Source: an uncultured bacterium
GTDB taxonomy: Bacteria; Bacteroidota; Bacteroidia; Bacteroidales; Bacteroidaceae
Assembly (NCBI GenBank): GCA_945829425.1
Contig: CALZUQ010000032.1
Coordinates: 1-33,103, forward strand
Length of the DNA stretch: 33,103 nucleotides
Direction: 5' to 3'
Both the position numbers and the translations under genes were made by a program. This document shows, in pieces, positions 1-7,259 of this stretch. The notes under the pieces are model-generated. The model saw only the letters and a list, made by a program, of their open reading frames with translations, was not told the DNA's origin and did not search any database. Numbering within the stretch: the stretch's first letter is position 1; each line of letters opens with the position of its first letter.

Positions 1-374
1 GTTATGTCACTGACCCATATTTCGTTAGGTCGCATGGGAACCACATCCTTTATCAGGTTGTCATACTTGTGGTAATGATGGCTGGAGTCAGTCGTCTTGT
101 AGTGACGACGTCTTTTCAACTGCACCATCAATCCATTGCTACGGAGCAATTCTATGAACGCATCGCGTCCAGGCATACGATCAGTGGATTCAAACAAGCG
201 TTTGACGATGAGGTATAGCTTGGCACAACCAAGTCCGGGGTTATCCTTACGGTATTCTCTGGCCTTCTCCACTATCATGGTTTCTAAGGCATTATCGACA
301 AAGTCATTGTCTGGATCTTCACGGTTGTAGAACGACTGTCTGCTGTAACCAAACAGTCTGCAAAGAGTATTCAT
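1..374 (-). CDS. IS3-family transposase OrfB, N-terminal part (cut by window edge)
   Basis: This is the transposase catalytic subunit that normally cuts and joins the IS ends. The visible 124 residues begin MNTLCRLFGYSRQSFYNRE, a helix-turn-helix type start. They continue through a region rich in basic residues (QLKRRRHYKTT) to PNEIWVSDIT, where the Asp of the SDIT motif is the expected first acid of the DDE integrase core. The rest runs off the window. The frame is also open upstream of this ATG as far as the A7 run in orfA, so the working product is probably an OrfA-OrfB fusion made by -1 frameshifting. The ATG at 374 is therefore only a nominal start. Confidence 0.85.
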   Translation of the reverse strand, partial: MNTLCRLFGYSRQSFYNREDPDNDFVDNALETMIVEKAREYRKDNPGLGCAKLYLIVKRLFESTDRMPGRDAFIELLRSNGLMVQLKRRRHYKTTDSSHHYHKYDNLIKDVVPMRPNEIWVSDI

Positions 375-406
375 CGATGCTGGTGAAGACTCTTCGCGGA
401 GCAGAC

Positions 407-847
407 TTACTGTTTGGTGCCAGATTTTTTTCTTATTGGAATATTGAAACGTTCTTCAGCTAGGTTGATCATTGTATCGTATGCATGAGCACGCAGTTTC
501 TCCAGTTCTGCCTCTTTTCTTGCTTTCTTGAGCTCTGCTTTCAATTCTCTTATCTGCTCGTCTTTGCTTTTGTTTGCCATAGTGTCATCGTTTTTCTCTT
601 GCAAAGATACTAAACGATTTTCAGAAAGATAACGACCTACCCAGGAAAATAGCACTTGAACGTTGGAAATGTGATGTTTCTCAACTAATTCTTCGGGCGT
701 ATTCTCGCCTTTAAGGAAATCAAGTGCAGCAAGTACTCGATCTTCTTCATCATGAATGTAGCGAGTGGATTCTACCCATACCCATTCATACTGACCGGTC
801 GCTTCATTTAGGACTCGATCTTTTTCACGTTTTACTTTTGTTCTCAT
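407..847 (-). CDS. IS3-family transposase OrfA
   Basis: This 146-residue protein is the DNA-binding partner in IS3-family transposition. Residues about 30-85 resemble the helix-turn-helix region (DRVLAALDFLKGENTPEELVEKHHIS). Residues about 92-122 form a charged heptad stretch suited to a coiled coil (EQIRELKAELKKARKEAE). The C-terminus (YDTMINLAEERFNIPIRKKSGTKQ) is typical of OrfA proteins in Bacteroidota. It ends 33 bp before the orfB ATG, and the overlapping -1 frame is open across that gap. The gene appears intact. Confidence 0.85.
   Translation of the reverse strand: MRTKVKREKDRVLNEATGQYEWVWVESTRYIHDEEDRVLAALDFLKGENTPEELVEKHHISNVQVLFSWVGRYLSENRLVSLQEKNDDTMANKSKDEQIRELKAELKKARKEAELEKLRAHAYDTMINLAEERFNIPIRKKSGTKQ
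425..431 (-). promoter_or_regulatory. A7 slippery run, probable programmed -1 frameshift site between orfA and orfB
   Basis: On the minus strand the orfA frame reads AGA AAA AAA TCT, which gives a heptamer A_AAA_AAA in the correct phase for a -1 slip. After a slip the frame reads KKIWHQTVSLLREESSPAS and joins orfB without a stop. IS3-family elements commonly use this device. The run and the open frame are seen directly; use of the site is inference. Confidence 0.7.
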
Positions 848-898
848 ACACTTTTGCTTTAGGCATCCAAAAGTGTCAAGTTTTTCTAGGGTAAGTCA

Positions 899-1683
899 AA
901 TTATGTTAAACGCCCTCATTTAATTCGTTTTTGTCAGTAAACGGCAGTGTGTCGTATCACCCCGTTGTGGCGACACTTTTTAGGCATACCGATATTTTTT
1001 TTGCATTCCTATTTATATTTATTAATGTTGGTTCAATTATATTTATTAGGTTTAGTTCTTTTTCTATTTATTAGGTTTGGTTCTATTTAATCACTTCCCT
1101 CCGAACCCACCTTAATAGAACTTTTGGTTGAACCTGTTGCTGACAGGCAATGGTTCAATCCCCTTTGGGGCGCACAAAGTTTTTTTTTTGATACCATTTC
1201 CATTTTCACTTGAGAAAGTAGAATAATCAATAGAACCAACCTGTAACTTTTTCTGATGTTTCATTGCAGGAGAAACCTAAAATCTGTTGTGTGCGCAATC
1301 TTTTGTTACATCCTGAGAGTCTTATATGGGTCTTATATGAGTCCTAAATGCCTCCTAATTGAATTCAAATGCAAAAGCATTACTTTTTTGTCGTATATGC
1401 AATAGATGAATGACCCTTCTGAAATGGTTTGTGGAAGATTTTCCGAAGGGCAAGCATCTGTCGTGTGGCGTTACCTGTTACCCGTTACCTTGCAGTAACA
1501 TCTCACAAAGTGTATAGCACGGACGTACCGTGTATCTCTCCTCTATCCATTTAGTGACGTACGTGGCAAATTTTCCACTGAGCACACAGAGGTTGATACA
1601 GTGAGTGCGTATCGGTCGATATCCGTTCAGTACGTTGGTAATCTTCCGTATCGTCGGCAAAGATAATACTTTATCTTAGACCC
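899..1683. other. AT-rich intergenic stretch with no supported gene
   Basis: I see no convincing coding sequence in these 785 bp. It holds two near-identical 20-bp direct repeats (1040-1059 and 1065-1084, core TATTTATTAGGTTT). It also has a GAACCCACCTTAA motif at 1103-1115 that recurs elsewhere in the window, and a three-unit heptamer run at about 1471-1491 (minus strand GGTAAC plus one base). A minus-strand TATCTTTG at 1658-1665 fits the Bacteroidota -7 box and could start a short transcript towards 1478. A 60-residue open frame lies there, but its TTG start is inside the -7 box, so I do not call it a gene. Confidence 0.4.
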
Positions 1684-2403
1684 TCATCCAAAAATTTTAT
1701 TCTCAATGTTGTTTGCCTTTGCGGCGTTTTCGTATAGATTTATTATATCATCGTAATCTATGAAAGTAAAACGGTCTCTTATGTCTTTATATATTTCGAG
1801 ATGAATAGTCTTGTCATATTTATCATGGTGTTTCTCTGGAGCTACGATATAGAAATGAGAATAAATATTCTGTAACTGAGCACATCTATTAAATGCTCCA
1901 TTTAGTGTTCCGACGCTATCAACGATTTCAAATGCTTTTTCAGGAAAAATCAAACCATTACTACTAAGCCATAATACATCAATGTTTTTTACCTCATTGA
2001 CTATTTGGGGATAAGTAAACGAAGGCAATTCCTTTAGAGAAGTAAAATTATTCAAGCTTAAATTATCACGATAAATGGCAGAAGGGTCTGCAGTATATGT
2101 TCTGTATTTCTTGAAATTTCCAAGTTCAATGCAAATTCCTTCTATATAGGAATGCATTCTTATCTTTTCTTTAGGAACACTTTCTTCTTTATAGTTGCTA
2201 AGGGCATAGATGCTTATTCCAATTTTCTTGAAACGAGTGCCTTTATTCAATTCCCTGTATAATACTCCACGTATTCCAGCTGCCCAATCTCGAGAAACTT
2301 TCGCCGCTGGATAATATTTTTCTATCTCGTCATATATTAAATTAAGACTTGCCGCCCCACCATGCGACAACATTACTTGTTCTATAGCATCAACTTTTGT
2401 CAT
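1684..2403 (-). CDS. Winged-helix plus restriction-endonuclease-like protein
   Basis: This 239-residue protein probably binds and may cut DNA. Residues 1-70 (TKVDAIEQVMLSHGGAASLNL, then WAAGIRGVLYREL) look like the winged-helix domain found at the front of several restriction-like proteins. The C-terminal half has IDVLWL followed about 20 residues later by KAFEIVDSVGTLNGAFNRCAQLQ and then HFYIVAPEK. That resembles a PD-(D/E)XK nuclease core in which the Asp of IDVLWL and the Glu of FEIV would be acidic ligands; the third catalytic residue is not clear. I chose the ATG at 2403 because an upstream coding-like frame ends at 2417; starts at 2427 (ATG) and 2430 (TTG) are also possible. No methyltransferase is visible beside it. 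Catalytic activity is unproven. Confidence 0.55.
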   Translation of the reverse strand: MTKVDAIEQVMLSHGGAASLNLIYDEIEKYYPAAKVSRDWAAGIRGVLYRELNKGTRFKKIGISIYALSNYKEESVPKEKIRMHSYIEGICIELGNFKKYRTYTADPSAIYRDNLSLNNFTSLKELPSFTYPQIVNEVKNIDVLWLSSNGLIFPEKAFEIVDSVGTLNGAFNRCAQLQNIYSHFYIVAPEKHHDKYDKTIHLEIYKDIRDRFTFIDYDDIINLYENAAKANNIENKIFG

Positions 2404-2416
2404 ATCGTTAATCAAA

Positions 2417-2917
2417 TTAAGCTGCATCAATATGCAGATGCCAATAAAGACTCGGGCAATCTAAAGGATAATATCTTACAAATGTGTTCGGCCTGTTTGT
2501 TTCCAAATATGCCTCATTGATTTAATGGGCATTTTTTCTTGTATTCGTCAATAGTCAGCTGCTTTTGGTGTTCTTCTATCCTCTTTTCTCCTATATTGCT
2601 CATGTAGTTCTGCAATATAAACAGTTTGCTCGTTGTTAAAGTTCCTTCTACATGCTGACTAACCTCATAGTTCAGTTTTGCTATGCTTATGGCTATACTT
2701 TCAGGCATATTGCCCAAAGAACTGTCAAGCGAACGTGCTAAGGCTGAGTAGTATTGTATCTCTGATACATGTGCAGCGATGAAAACGTTGTGAAGCTTAA
2801 TGTTAATCACTCCATTCTCATTATCAACTGCTGCAAGATGACGTGATGAAAAGCCGTTTGCGTATGATCTTACGGTACTACTGACAATCCTTCTAATAGC
2901 TTTTTTATTTTGCTGAT
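2417..2917 (-). pseudogene. Broken gene, possibly a former type II restriction endonuclease
   Basis: The only uninterrupted piece is a frame at 2514-2810 (GTG start, 98 residues) that contains HNVFIAAHVSEIQYYSALA and RSLDSSLGNMPESIA. The same frame is open further upstream (VSSTVRSYANGFSSRHLAAV). Beyond that, another frame reads SKIKKLLEGLSVV directly after a strong AAGGAGG at about 2923-2929, but the codon at the expected start (2915-2917) is ATC. Downstream, a third frame reads INEAYLETNRPNTF and YPLDCPSLYWHLHI and stops at 2417, 13 bp before the next gene. Two frameshifts and a lost start codon best explain this. The central motif reminds me of type II restriction enzymes (perhaps TdeIII-like), but I cannot confirm the family. 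Confidence 0.5.
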
Positions 2918-3286
2918 ACTATCCTCCTTAAACAGTTAGTAGTTTTATATGAAGAAATAATTCTCGTGATTGTCAACCTTGTCAAAAGTCAAAAGACACT
3001 CTTTATTTGACAGAACCTGAAGATTTGCTCACGTTTCCATCGATAATGGTTACTTATTTCGCCTGCAAAAATACTGTTTTTTTTCGACTCTACCAAATTC
3101 TCGACGCAAAAACCACAATTGTTCTGCCATTTTACACTTTCAAAGCCAATTTCCATCCATTGCTATTATTTCTCATCCGCTTTCACCGTGGAAAACTGTT
3201 TGAGTACCTACGAACTGTTTACAAGGTGAAACGTTCTACGTTCCAACTATGTAGGAAAATCTACCGTTTCTTGTCCGAAGAAAAAT

Positions 3287-3352
3287 GGGACTTACTTGGG
3301 AGGAACTTGGGACTTACTTGGGAGGAACTTGGGACTTACTTGGGAGGAACTT
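3287..3352. repeat. Three perfect tandem copies of a 22-bp unit
   Basis: The unit starts GGGACTTACTTGGGAGG and is repeated exactly at 3287, 3309 and 3331. Each unit contains a shorter internal echo (CTTGGGA). The 22-bp period is about two helical turns and is out of phase with codons. Confidence 0.9.
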
Positions 3353-3530
3353 GCAGTGTCTTGCAAGCAAAACGCCTTAACACATTACTTTCATATACAA
3401 TCAAAGATTATGCCCCTGGGTTTTGTACATGTCCGTACGTCTGCCTTTTCTTCATGTAACAGCTATTTGCTGATTTAGCACGGAGATAGAATAACAATAG
3501 GCTAACAATAGAACAACAATAGAACAACAA

Positions 3531-3581
3531 CAGGCAATCAACAGGCAATCAACAGGCAATCAACAGGCAATCAACAGGCAA
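3531..3581. repeat. Tandem 11-bp repeat (CAGGCAATCAA), four full copies plus a partial
   Basis: Perfect units begin at 3531, 3542, 3553 and 3564, and a partial fifth begins at 3575. Just before them a looser series of ACAATAG units (about 3491-3525) has a similar length. The 11-bp period is about one helical turn. Confidence 0.9.
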
Positions 3582-3912
3582 ACCATAGTCAAACAATGGA
3601 GTAAAAGCAAGAGTGTATAATTATAATAAAAAGCCGCATTTTTACGACAAATAAAAAGCAGAAAGGCAACATCGACAAAAAATATGAAAGTGGGGCGACA
3701 AAAGCGTGAAATTTTCCGGAATAAATATTCGTTAACAGAATTTCGGTGAGACGCATTTTTCACACGAACATAGCGACTAACAGCCAATTAGTCAGAAAGT
3801 AAGCGGAAACAACAAATGACGATCAAAGGCGACAAACGCATGTTGTCAGCGGAAAAAGTGACAGTGTTGGAAAATGAAAGGATTTATATATATTTAACTT
3901 GTAACAGGTCAT

Positions 3913-3939
3913 TTTGTAATGAATATTTTTTTAATTTTG
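3913..3939 (+). promoter_or_regulatory. Probable Bacteroidota-type promoter for the thioredoxin-like operon
   Basis: TAATTTTG at 3932-3939 matches the TAnnTTTG -7 consensus. A TTTG at 3913-3916 could serve as the -33 element, although the 15-bp spacing is shorter than usual. It lies about 80 bp before the ATG at 4021. Confidence 0.5.
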
Positions 3940-4020
3940 CAACATGAATGTGAAGAACCGCAGCGTTTTGCGGGTTGTAACCGAGATGAATAACAATAAT
4001 TGAGCAAAAATATCCAAACA

Positions 4021-4512
4021 ATGAAGAAAACATTACTTACCATGACACTGCTGTTCGGATGCTTCCTTATGGCTTCCGCACAGCTGCCTTCCGTAACACT
4101 CAAGAGCATGGACGGAAAGACCGTGAAAACAGACACACTATCAAACAATGGCAAACCGTTTATCATTGACTTCTTCGCCACATGGTGCAAACCCTGCAAC
4201 CGTGAGCTGACGGCGATAAGCGAGGTATATGAAGACTGGCAGAAAGAGACGGGGGTAAAGGTCATAGCAGTATCAATAGATCAGGCGCAGAACATAAACA
4301 AAGTCAAGCCGCTCGTAGACAACCACGGATGGCCATACGAAGTGCTGCTCGACCCTAACAGCGAGTTCAAAAGGGCACTCGGCATACAGATGATACCTTA
4401 CACGCTGATTGTCGACGGAAAAGGAAAGATAGTTTACAAACATAACGGCTATGCCGACGGAGCAGAGGAAGAACTGATAGAGAAAGTTCGTGAACTCATA
4501 GCCGCAGAATAA
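4021..4512 (+). CDS. Exported thioredoxin-like (TlpA/ResA-type) protein
   Basis: This 163-residue protein is predicted to act in the periplasm as a thiol-disulfide reductant or oxidant. It starts with a signal peptide (MKKTLLTMTLLFGCFLMASA, cleavage near AQ). A thioredoxin fold follows, with the motif FFATWCKPCNRE, active-site cysteines C56 and C59, and the cis-proline region IQMIPYTLIVDGKGKIV. Length and layout fit TlpA-like proteins. An in-frame TTG at 4000 exists, but the ATG at 4021 gives the proper signal peptide. It is first in a probable three-gene operon with a barrel protein and an Omp28-like lipoprotein, which suggests disulfide handling of exported proteins or of its neighbours. 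The substrate is unknown. Confidence 0.85.
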   Translation: MKKTLLTMTLLFGCFLMASAQLPSVTLKSMDGKTVKTDTLSNNGKPFIIDFFATWCKPCNRELTAISEVYEDWQKETGVKVIAVSIDQAQNINKVKPLVDNHGWPYEVLLDPNSEFKRALGIQMIPYTLIVDGKGKIVYKHNGYADGAEEELIEKVRELIAAE

Positions 4513-4520
4513 TACTGGCA

Positions 4521-4562
4521 GGAGACTTTAGGTGGCTTCTGTTAATTATTCGACAAGTCTCC
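4521..4562 (+). other. Intercistronic inverted repeat
   Basis: GGAGACTT at 4521-4528 pairs perfectly with AAGTCTCC at 4555-4562 across a 26-nt loop, between the thioredoxin-like gene and the barrel gene. There is no T-tract, so it may adjust mRNA stability rather than end transcription. Confidence 0.4.
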
Positions 4563-4615
4563 CACCGTCATGGCAGCGCAGAAAGAAAAGCATTGCCGAA
4601 ACACCGAAAGACATA

Positions 4616-6286
4616 ATGAAGAAAAAACTATATCACATCCTCATGCTATCACTCCTCGCCATGCCCACTTTGGCACAAGAGGAGAAGAAAGTCGTCGTCA
4701 GCGGAAGCATACAGAGTGACATTCTCTTCCCGGAGAACGACGAGAAGATCAACGCAGTAAAAGACGGCGACGACATCAAGACAAACACATACGTTGAGGT
4801 CAACGCCATGTCGAAACACCTCGACGCGGGAGTGCGCTTCGAATACCTTGACCACCCTCTCCCCGGCTATGAGCCAGGCTTCAAGGGCTATGGCGTAAGG
4901 CATTACTTCCTGAAGCTCCACTACGACAAGTTCGACGTCACCGCCGGCTCGTTCTACGAGCAGTTCGGCTCAGGCTTCATACTCCGCACATACGAAGAGC
5001 GCAGCCTCGGCGTAGATAACTCACTCCTTGGAGGCCGCGTGACGGTAAAGCCGTTTGACGGCGTGACGATCAAGGCGCTGACAGGTCAGCAGAGGCATTA
5101 CTGGCACTATAACGACAGCTGGATAAGCGGCGGCGACATAGAGCTGAACCTCGACCGCTGGTTCAAGGGCATGGCAGAGAAGAACATCTTCCTCACCGTA
5201 GGCGCATCGTGGGTGAACAAATACGAGAAGAACGAGGGCGACCTCTCGCAAACCGTGAAGGAAGAGGACGGCACTTACAAATACATCCTGAACACCCCTG
5301 AATATGTCAACGCCTTCGATGTCCGCACAAACCTGCAGGTAGGCAACTTCAGCGTGCTCGGCGAGTATGCGTGGAAGACGGACGACCCGTCGTTCGACAA
5401 GAACTACCCGTATATCTACCGCAAAGGCAGCGTGGCAATGCTCTCGACATCATATTCGAAGAGCGGCATGAGCGTACTCCTTCAGGCGAAACGCAGCGAC
5501 AACATGTCGTTCAGGAGCGGACGCTCCGTTTATGGTACGTCGTCGTTCATCAACCACCTTCCGGCGTTCACCATGGACCATACCTACGCGCTTGCCGCCC
5601 TATACCCTTACGCCACACAACCTAACGGAGAATGGGCATACCAGGCAGAGGTGGGCTATAAGTTCAAGCGTAAGACACTCCTCGGAGGAAAATACGGCAC
5701 AGACGTAAAGGTGAACTTCTCACACGTCCACGCCATTGACCGTAACGACCACGTCGGAGACGGCTCGGCGATGGGCACCGACGGATATGGCTCGGCATTC
5801 TGGAAGTGGGGCGACGAGAAATACTACCAGGACCTGAACATACAGCTTACGAAGCGCCTCTCTCGCTCCTTCGTGCTTAACCTGATGTATATGAACCAAT
5901 ACTACAACAAGACCGTTGTAGAGGGTGAGGGCGGCATGATACACTCAGACATCTACGTCGCCGACGGAAAATACCGTTTCAACAAGACGTTCACACTGCG
6001 TGGCGAGATGCAGTATCTGCATACCAAGGAAGACGAAGGCGACTGGATGTACGGCTTGCTGGAGCTCACGGTGCTGCCGCACTTTATGTTCACCATCTCC
6101 GACATGTACAACAGCGGCGAGACGAACATACACTACTATCAGGGATATGTCACGTTCAACACCGGCTCACACCGCCTGCAGGTAGGTTACGGACGCACCA
6201 GGGCAGGCTTCAACTGCTCAGGAGGCGTATGCCGATATGTTCCGGCAAGCAAGGGCGCGACAATATCATATAACTACAACTTCTGA
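4616..6286 (+). CDS. DUF6029-type outer-membrane beta-barrel protein
   Basis: This 556-residue protein has a signal peptide (MKKKLYHILMLSLLAMPTLA, then QEEKK). It continues with alternating amphipathic strands and many aromatic residues, as in an outer-membrane barrel. Examples are VRFEYLDHPLPGYEPGF, the Gly/Phe-rich GSFYEQFGSGFILRTYEERS, and the closing SHRLQVGYGRTRAGFNCSGG followed by ISYNYNF with a terminal Phe. The YEERSLG region after GSGF resembles what I recall of Bacteroidota DUF6029 proteins; the family name comes from memory. The ATG at 4616 starts the signal peptide; a GTG at 4532 would add 28 unlikely residues. A CSGGVC pair near the C-terminus could form a disulfide, which is notable with a thioredoxin-like gene upstream. 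The function is unknown. Confidence 0.65.
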   Translation: MKKKLYHILMLSLLAMPTLAQEEKKVVVSGSIQSDILFPENDEKINAVKDGDDIKTNTYVEVNAMSKHLDAGVRFEYLDHPLPGYEPGFKGYGVRHYFLKLHYDKFDVTAGSFYEQFGSGFILRTYEERSLGVDNSLLGGRVTVKPFDGVTIKALTGQQRHYWHYNDSWISGGDIELNLDRWFKGMAEKNIFLTVGASWVNKYEKNEGDLSQTVKEEDGTYKYILNTPEYVNAFDVRTNLQVGNFSVLGEYAWKTDDPSFDKNYPYIYRKGSVAMLSTSYSKSGMSVLLQAKRSDNMSFRSGRSVYGTSSFINHLPAFTMDHTYALAALYPYATQPNGEWAYQAEVGYKFKRKTLLGGKYGTDVKVNFSHVHAIDRNDHVGDGSAMGTDGYGSAFWKWGDEKYYQDLNIQLTKRLSRSFVLNLMYMNQYYNKTVVEGEGGMIHSDIYVADGKYRFNKTFTLRGEMQYLHTKEDEGDWMYGLLELTVLPHFMFTISDMYNSGETNIHYYQGYVTFNTGSHRLQVGYGRTRAGFNCSGGVCRYVPASKGATISYNYNF

Positions 6287-6322
6287 CGGAAGGACAGTAT
6301 CCAACAAAAAAACATCACATCA

Positions 6323-7111
6323 ATGAAAATAAAGACAATCCTCTCTCTCGCCGTTGCCGGCATGGCGCTGATGGCGTCGTGCAGCAATATCGACGAAAAC
6401 GAGAGATTCATCAAAGGCGACGCTATTACCGTAGGGAAAAAAGTGCTTATCGAGGACTTTACAGGACAGAGATGCGTAAACTGCCCTAAAGCCACCGAAA
6501 TGATTGCGAAGCTGCATGACACGTTCGGAGACAACATCGTGGCGGTAGGTATATACGGAGGACCTTTCGGAAAAAGCACGACGGGAAAATTCTACCCGCT
6601 GACAACAGAGACGGGAGAGTACTACAACGTGAAGAACAACGTCACGGAGCAGCCTTATGGCGCGTTCAACCGTTTGTATTACCTTGCTGACTACCAGCAG
6701 TGGGAAAACATCGTGGCAGAGCTGATCGCCATGCAGACAGTCATAAACATGGAATGTGAGAACACCTACGACGAAGCGTCACGCCAGCTGACCATAAACG
6801 TCAGGGCGAAAGGCTTGGACAACGTAGAGGGAGCATACCTGCAGGTTTGGCTCACGGAGGACAACATCGTCAACACGCAGTATATGCCTGACGGCAAGCC
6901 GAACAAAGACTACGTCCACAACCACGTGTTCCGCACGTCGGTAAACGACCGCGACGGCGAGCCGGTGACGATAACGAAGGACGGGACGACAGAGAAGACA
7001 TACACCACAACGCTCGACAGCGAATGGAAAGCGGAGGACATGGATGTCGTTGCTTTCGTATTTACAAAAGACGGTGTGCAGCAGGTGGTGAAGACAAGGG
7101 TGGTGAAGTGA
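6323..7111 (+). CDS. Omp28-related outer-membrane lipoprotein with a CxxC site
   Basis: This 262-residue lipoprotein has the lipobox LMASC (C20). Residues about 38-120 carry VLIEDFTGQRCVNCPKATEM, a thioredoxin-like start with cysteines C51 and C54, which is the hallmark of Omp28-related proteins. The rest (VEGAYLQVWLTEDNIVNTQYMP, then DYVHNHVFRTSV) matches the beta-rich Omp28 C-terminal half. It follows the barrel gene by 36 bp and probably shares its transcript. The CVNC site suggests a redox or disulfide role at the outer membrane, but no activity is established here. The family call is fairly firm. Confidence 0.8.
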   Translation: MKIKTILSLAVAGMALMASCSNIDENERFIKGDAITVGKKVLIEDFTGQRCVNCPKATEMIAKLHDTFGDNIVAVGIYGGPFGKSTTGKFYPLTTETGEYYNVKNNVTEQPYGAFNRLYYLADYQQWENIVAELIAMQTVINMECENTYDEASRQLTINVRAKGLDNVEGAYLQVWLTEDNIVNTQYMPDGKPNKDYVHNHVFRTSVNDRDGEPVTITKDGTTEKTYTTTLDSEWKAEDMDVVAFVFTKDGVQQVVKTRVVK

Positions 7112-7117
7112 TACATC

Positions 7118-7174
7118 TTTCTTTGTAAGTGATTGCACCATAGCTCGCTATGCTGCTTCACCCTTACAAAGAAA
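7118..7174. other. Nested hairpin after the Omp28 gene
   Basis: TTTCTTTGTAAG (7118-7129) pairs perfectly with CTTACAAAGAAA (7163-7174). The loop contains a second stem, CATAGC (7139-7144) with GCTATG (7147-7152), extended by GCA/TGC with one mismatch. It starts 7 bp after the stop codon. It lacks a T-run on the plus strand, so it may be a 3'-end protector, a weak terminator or a small structured RNA. Confidence 0.6.
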
Positions 7175-7259
7175 TCTGCTCGAAGATAGAGCAAAATCCC
7201 ATCAAAGCTAATTTATAGAACCTACCTTTAACACTGATACCTTATTATATATATAGTAT

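Larger units (their letters stand above)
1..898 (-). mobile_element. IS3-family insertion sequence, partial (one end)
   Basis: The segment holds a complete orfA and the first third of orfB in the arrangement of IS3-family elements, on the minus strand. The outer end is placed at about 898, because the minus-strand sequence there begins TGACTTACCCTAG and continues into a terminal-repeat-like stretch about 50 bp before the orfA start; IS3-family ends usually begin with TG. The other end lies outside the window, so neither the inverted repeat pair nor the target duplication can be checked. The family call is firm; the exact end is inference. Confidence 0.8.
2931..3912. other. Gene-poor AT-rich stretch with short tandem repeats
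   Basis: Nearly 1 kb separates the broken gene from the first gene of the next operon. Open frames at 3007-3459 (+) and 3560-3787 (-) run across tandem repeats whose unit length is not a multiple of three, and they have no recognisable domain, so I do not call them genes. Apart from the repeats at 3287-3352 and 3531-3581, nothing stands out. Confidence 0.5.

Noticed and set aside
1478..1660. 60-residue minus-strand open frame
   Set aside because: Its only start is a TTG that lies inside a TATCTTTG -7-like box, and its end falls in a heptamer repeat; I could not match it to any family.
2945..3028. Short minus-strand frame ending FDKVDNHENYFFI, which looked like a methyltransferase tail upstream of the broken restriction-like gene
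   Set aside because: Only 27 codons are open before a stop, and I could not recognise a family; too little to call a gene remnant.
3007..3459. 150-residue plus-strand open frame
   Set aside because: It runs through a 22-bp tandem repeat read in shifting phases, has no recognisable domain or signal, and lies in an AT-rich spacer; most likely chance.
3560..3787. 75-residue hydrophobic minus-strand open frame
   Set aside because: Hydrophobicity comes from A/T-rich repeat DNA; there is no start context, neighbour or domain to support it.
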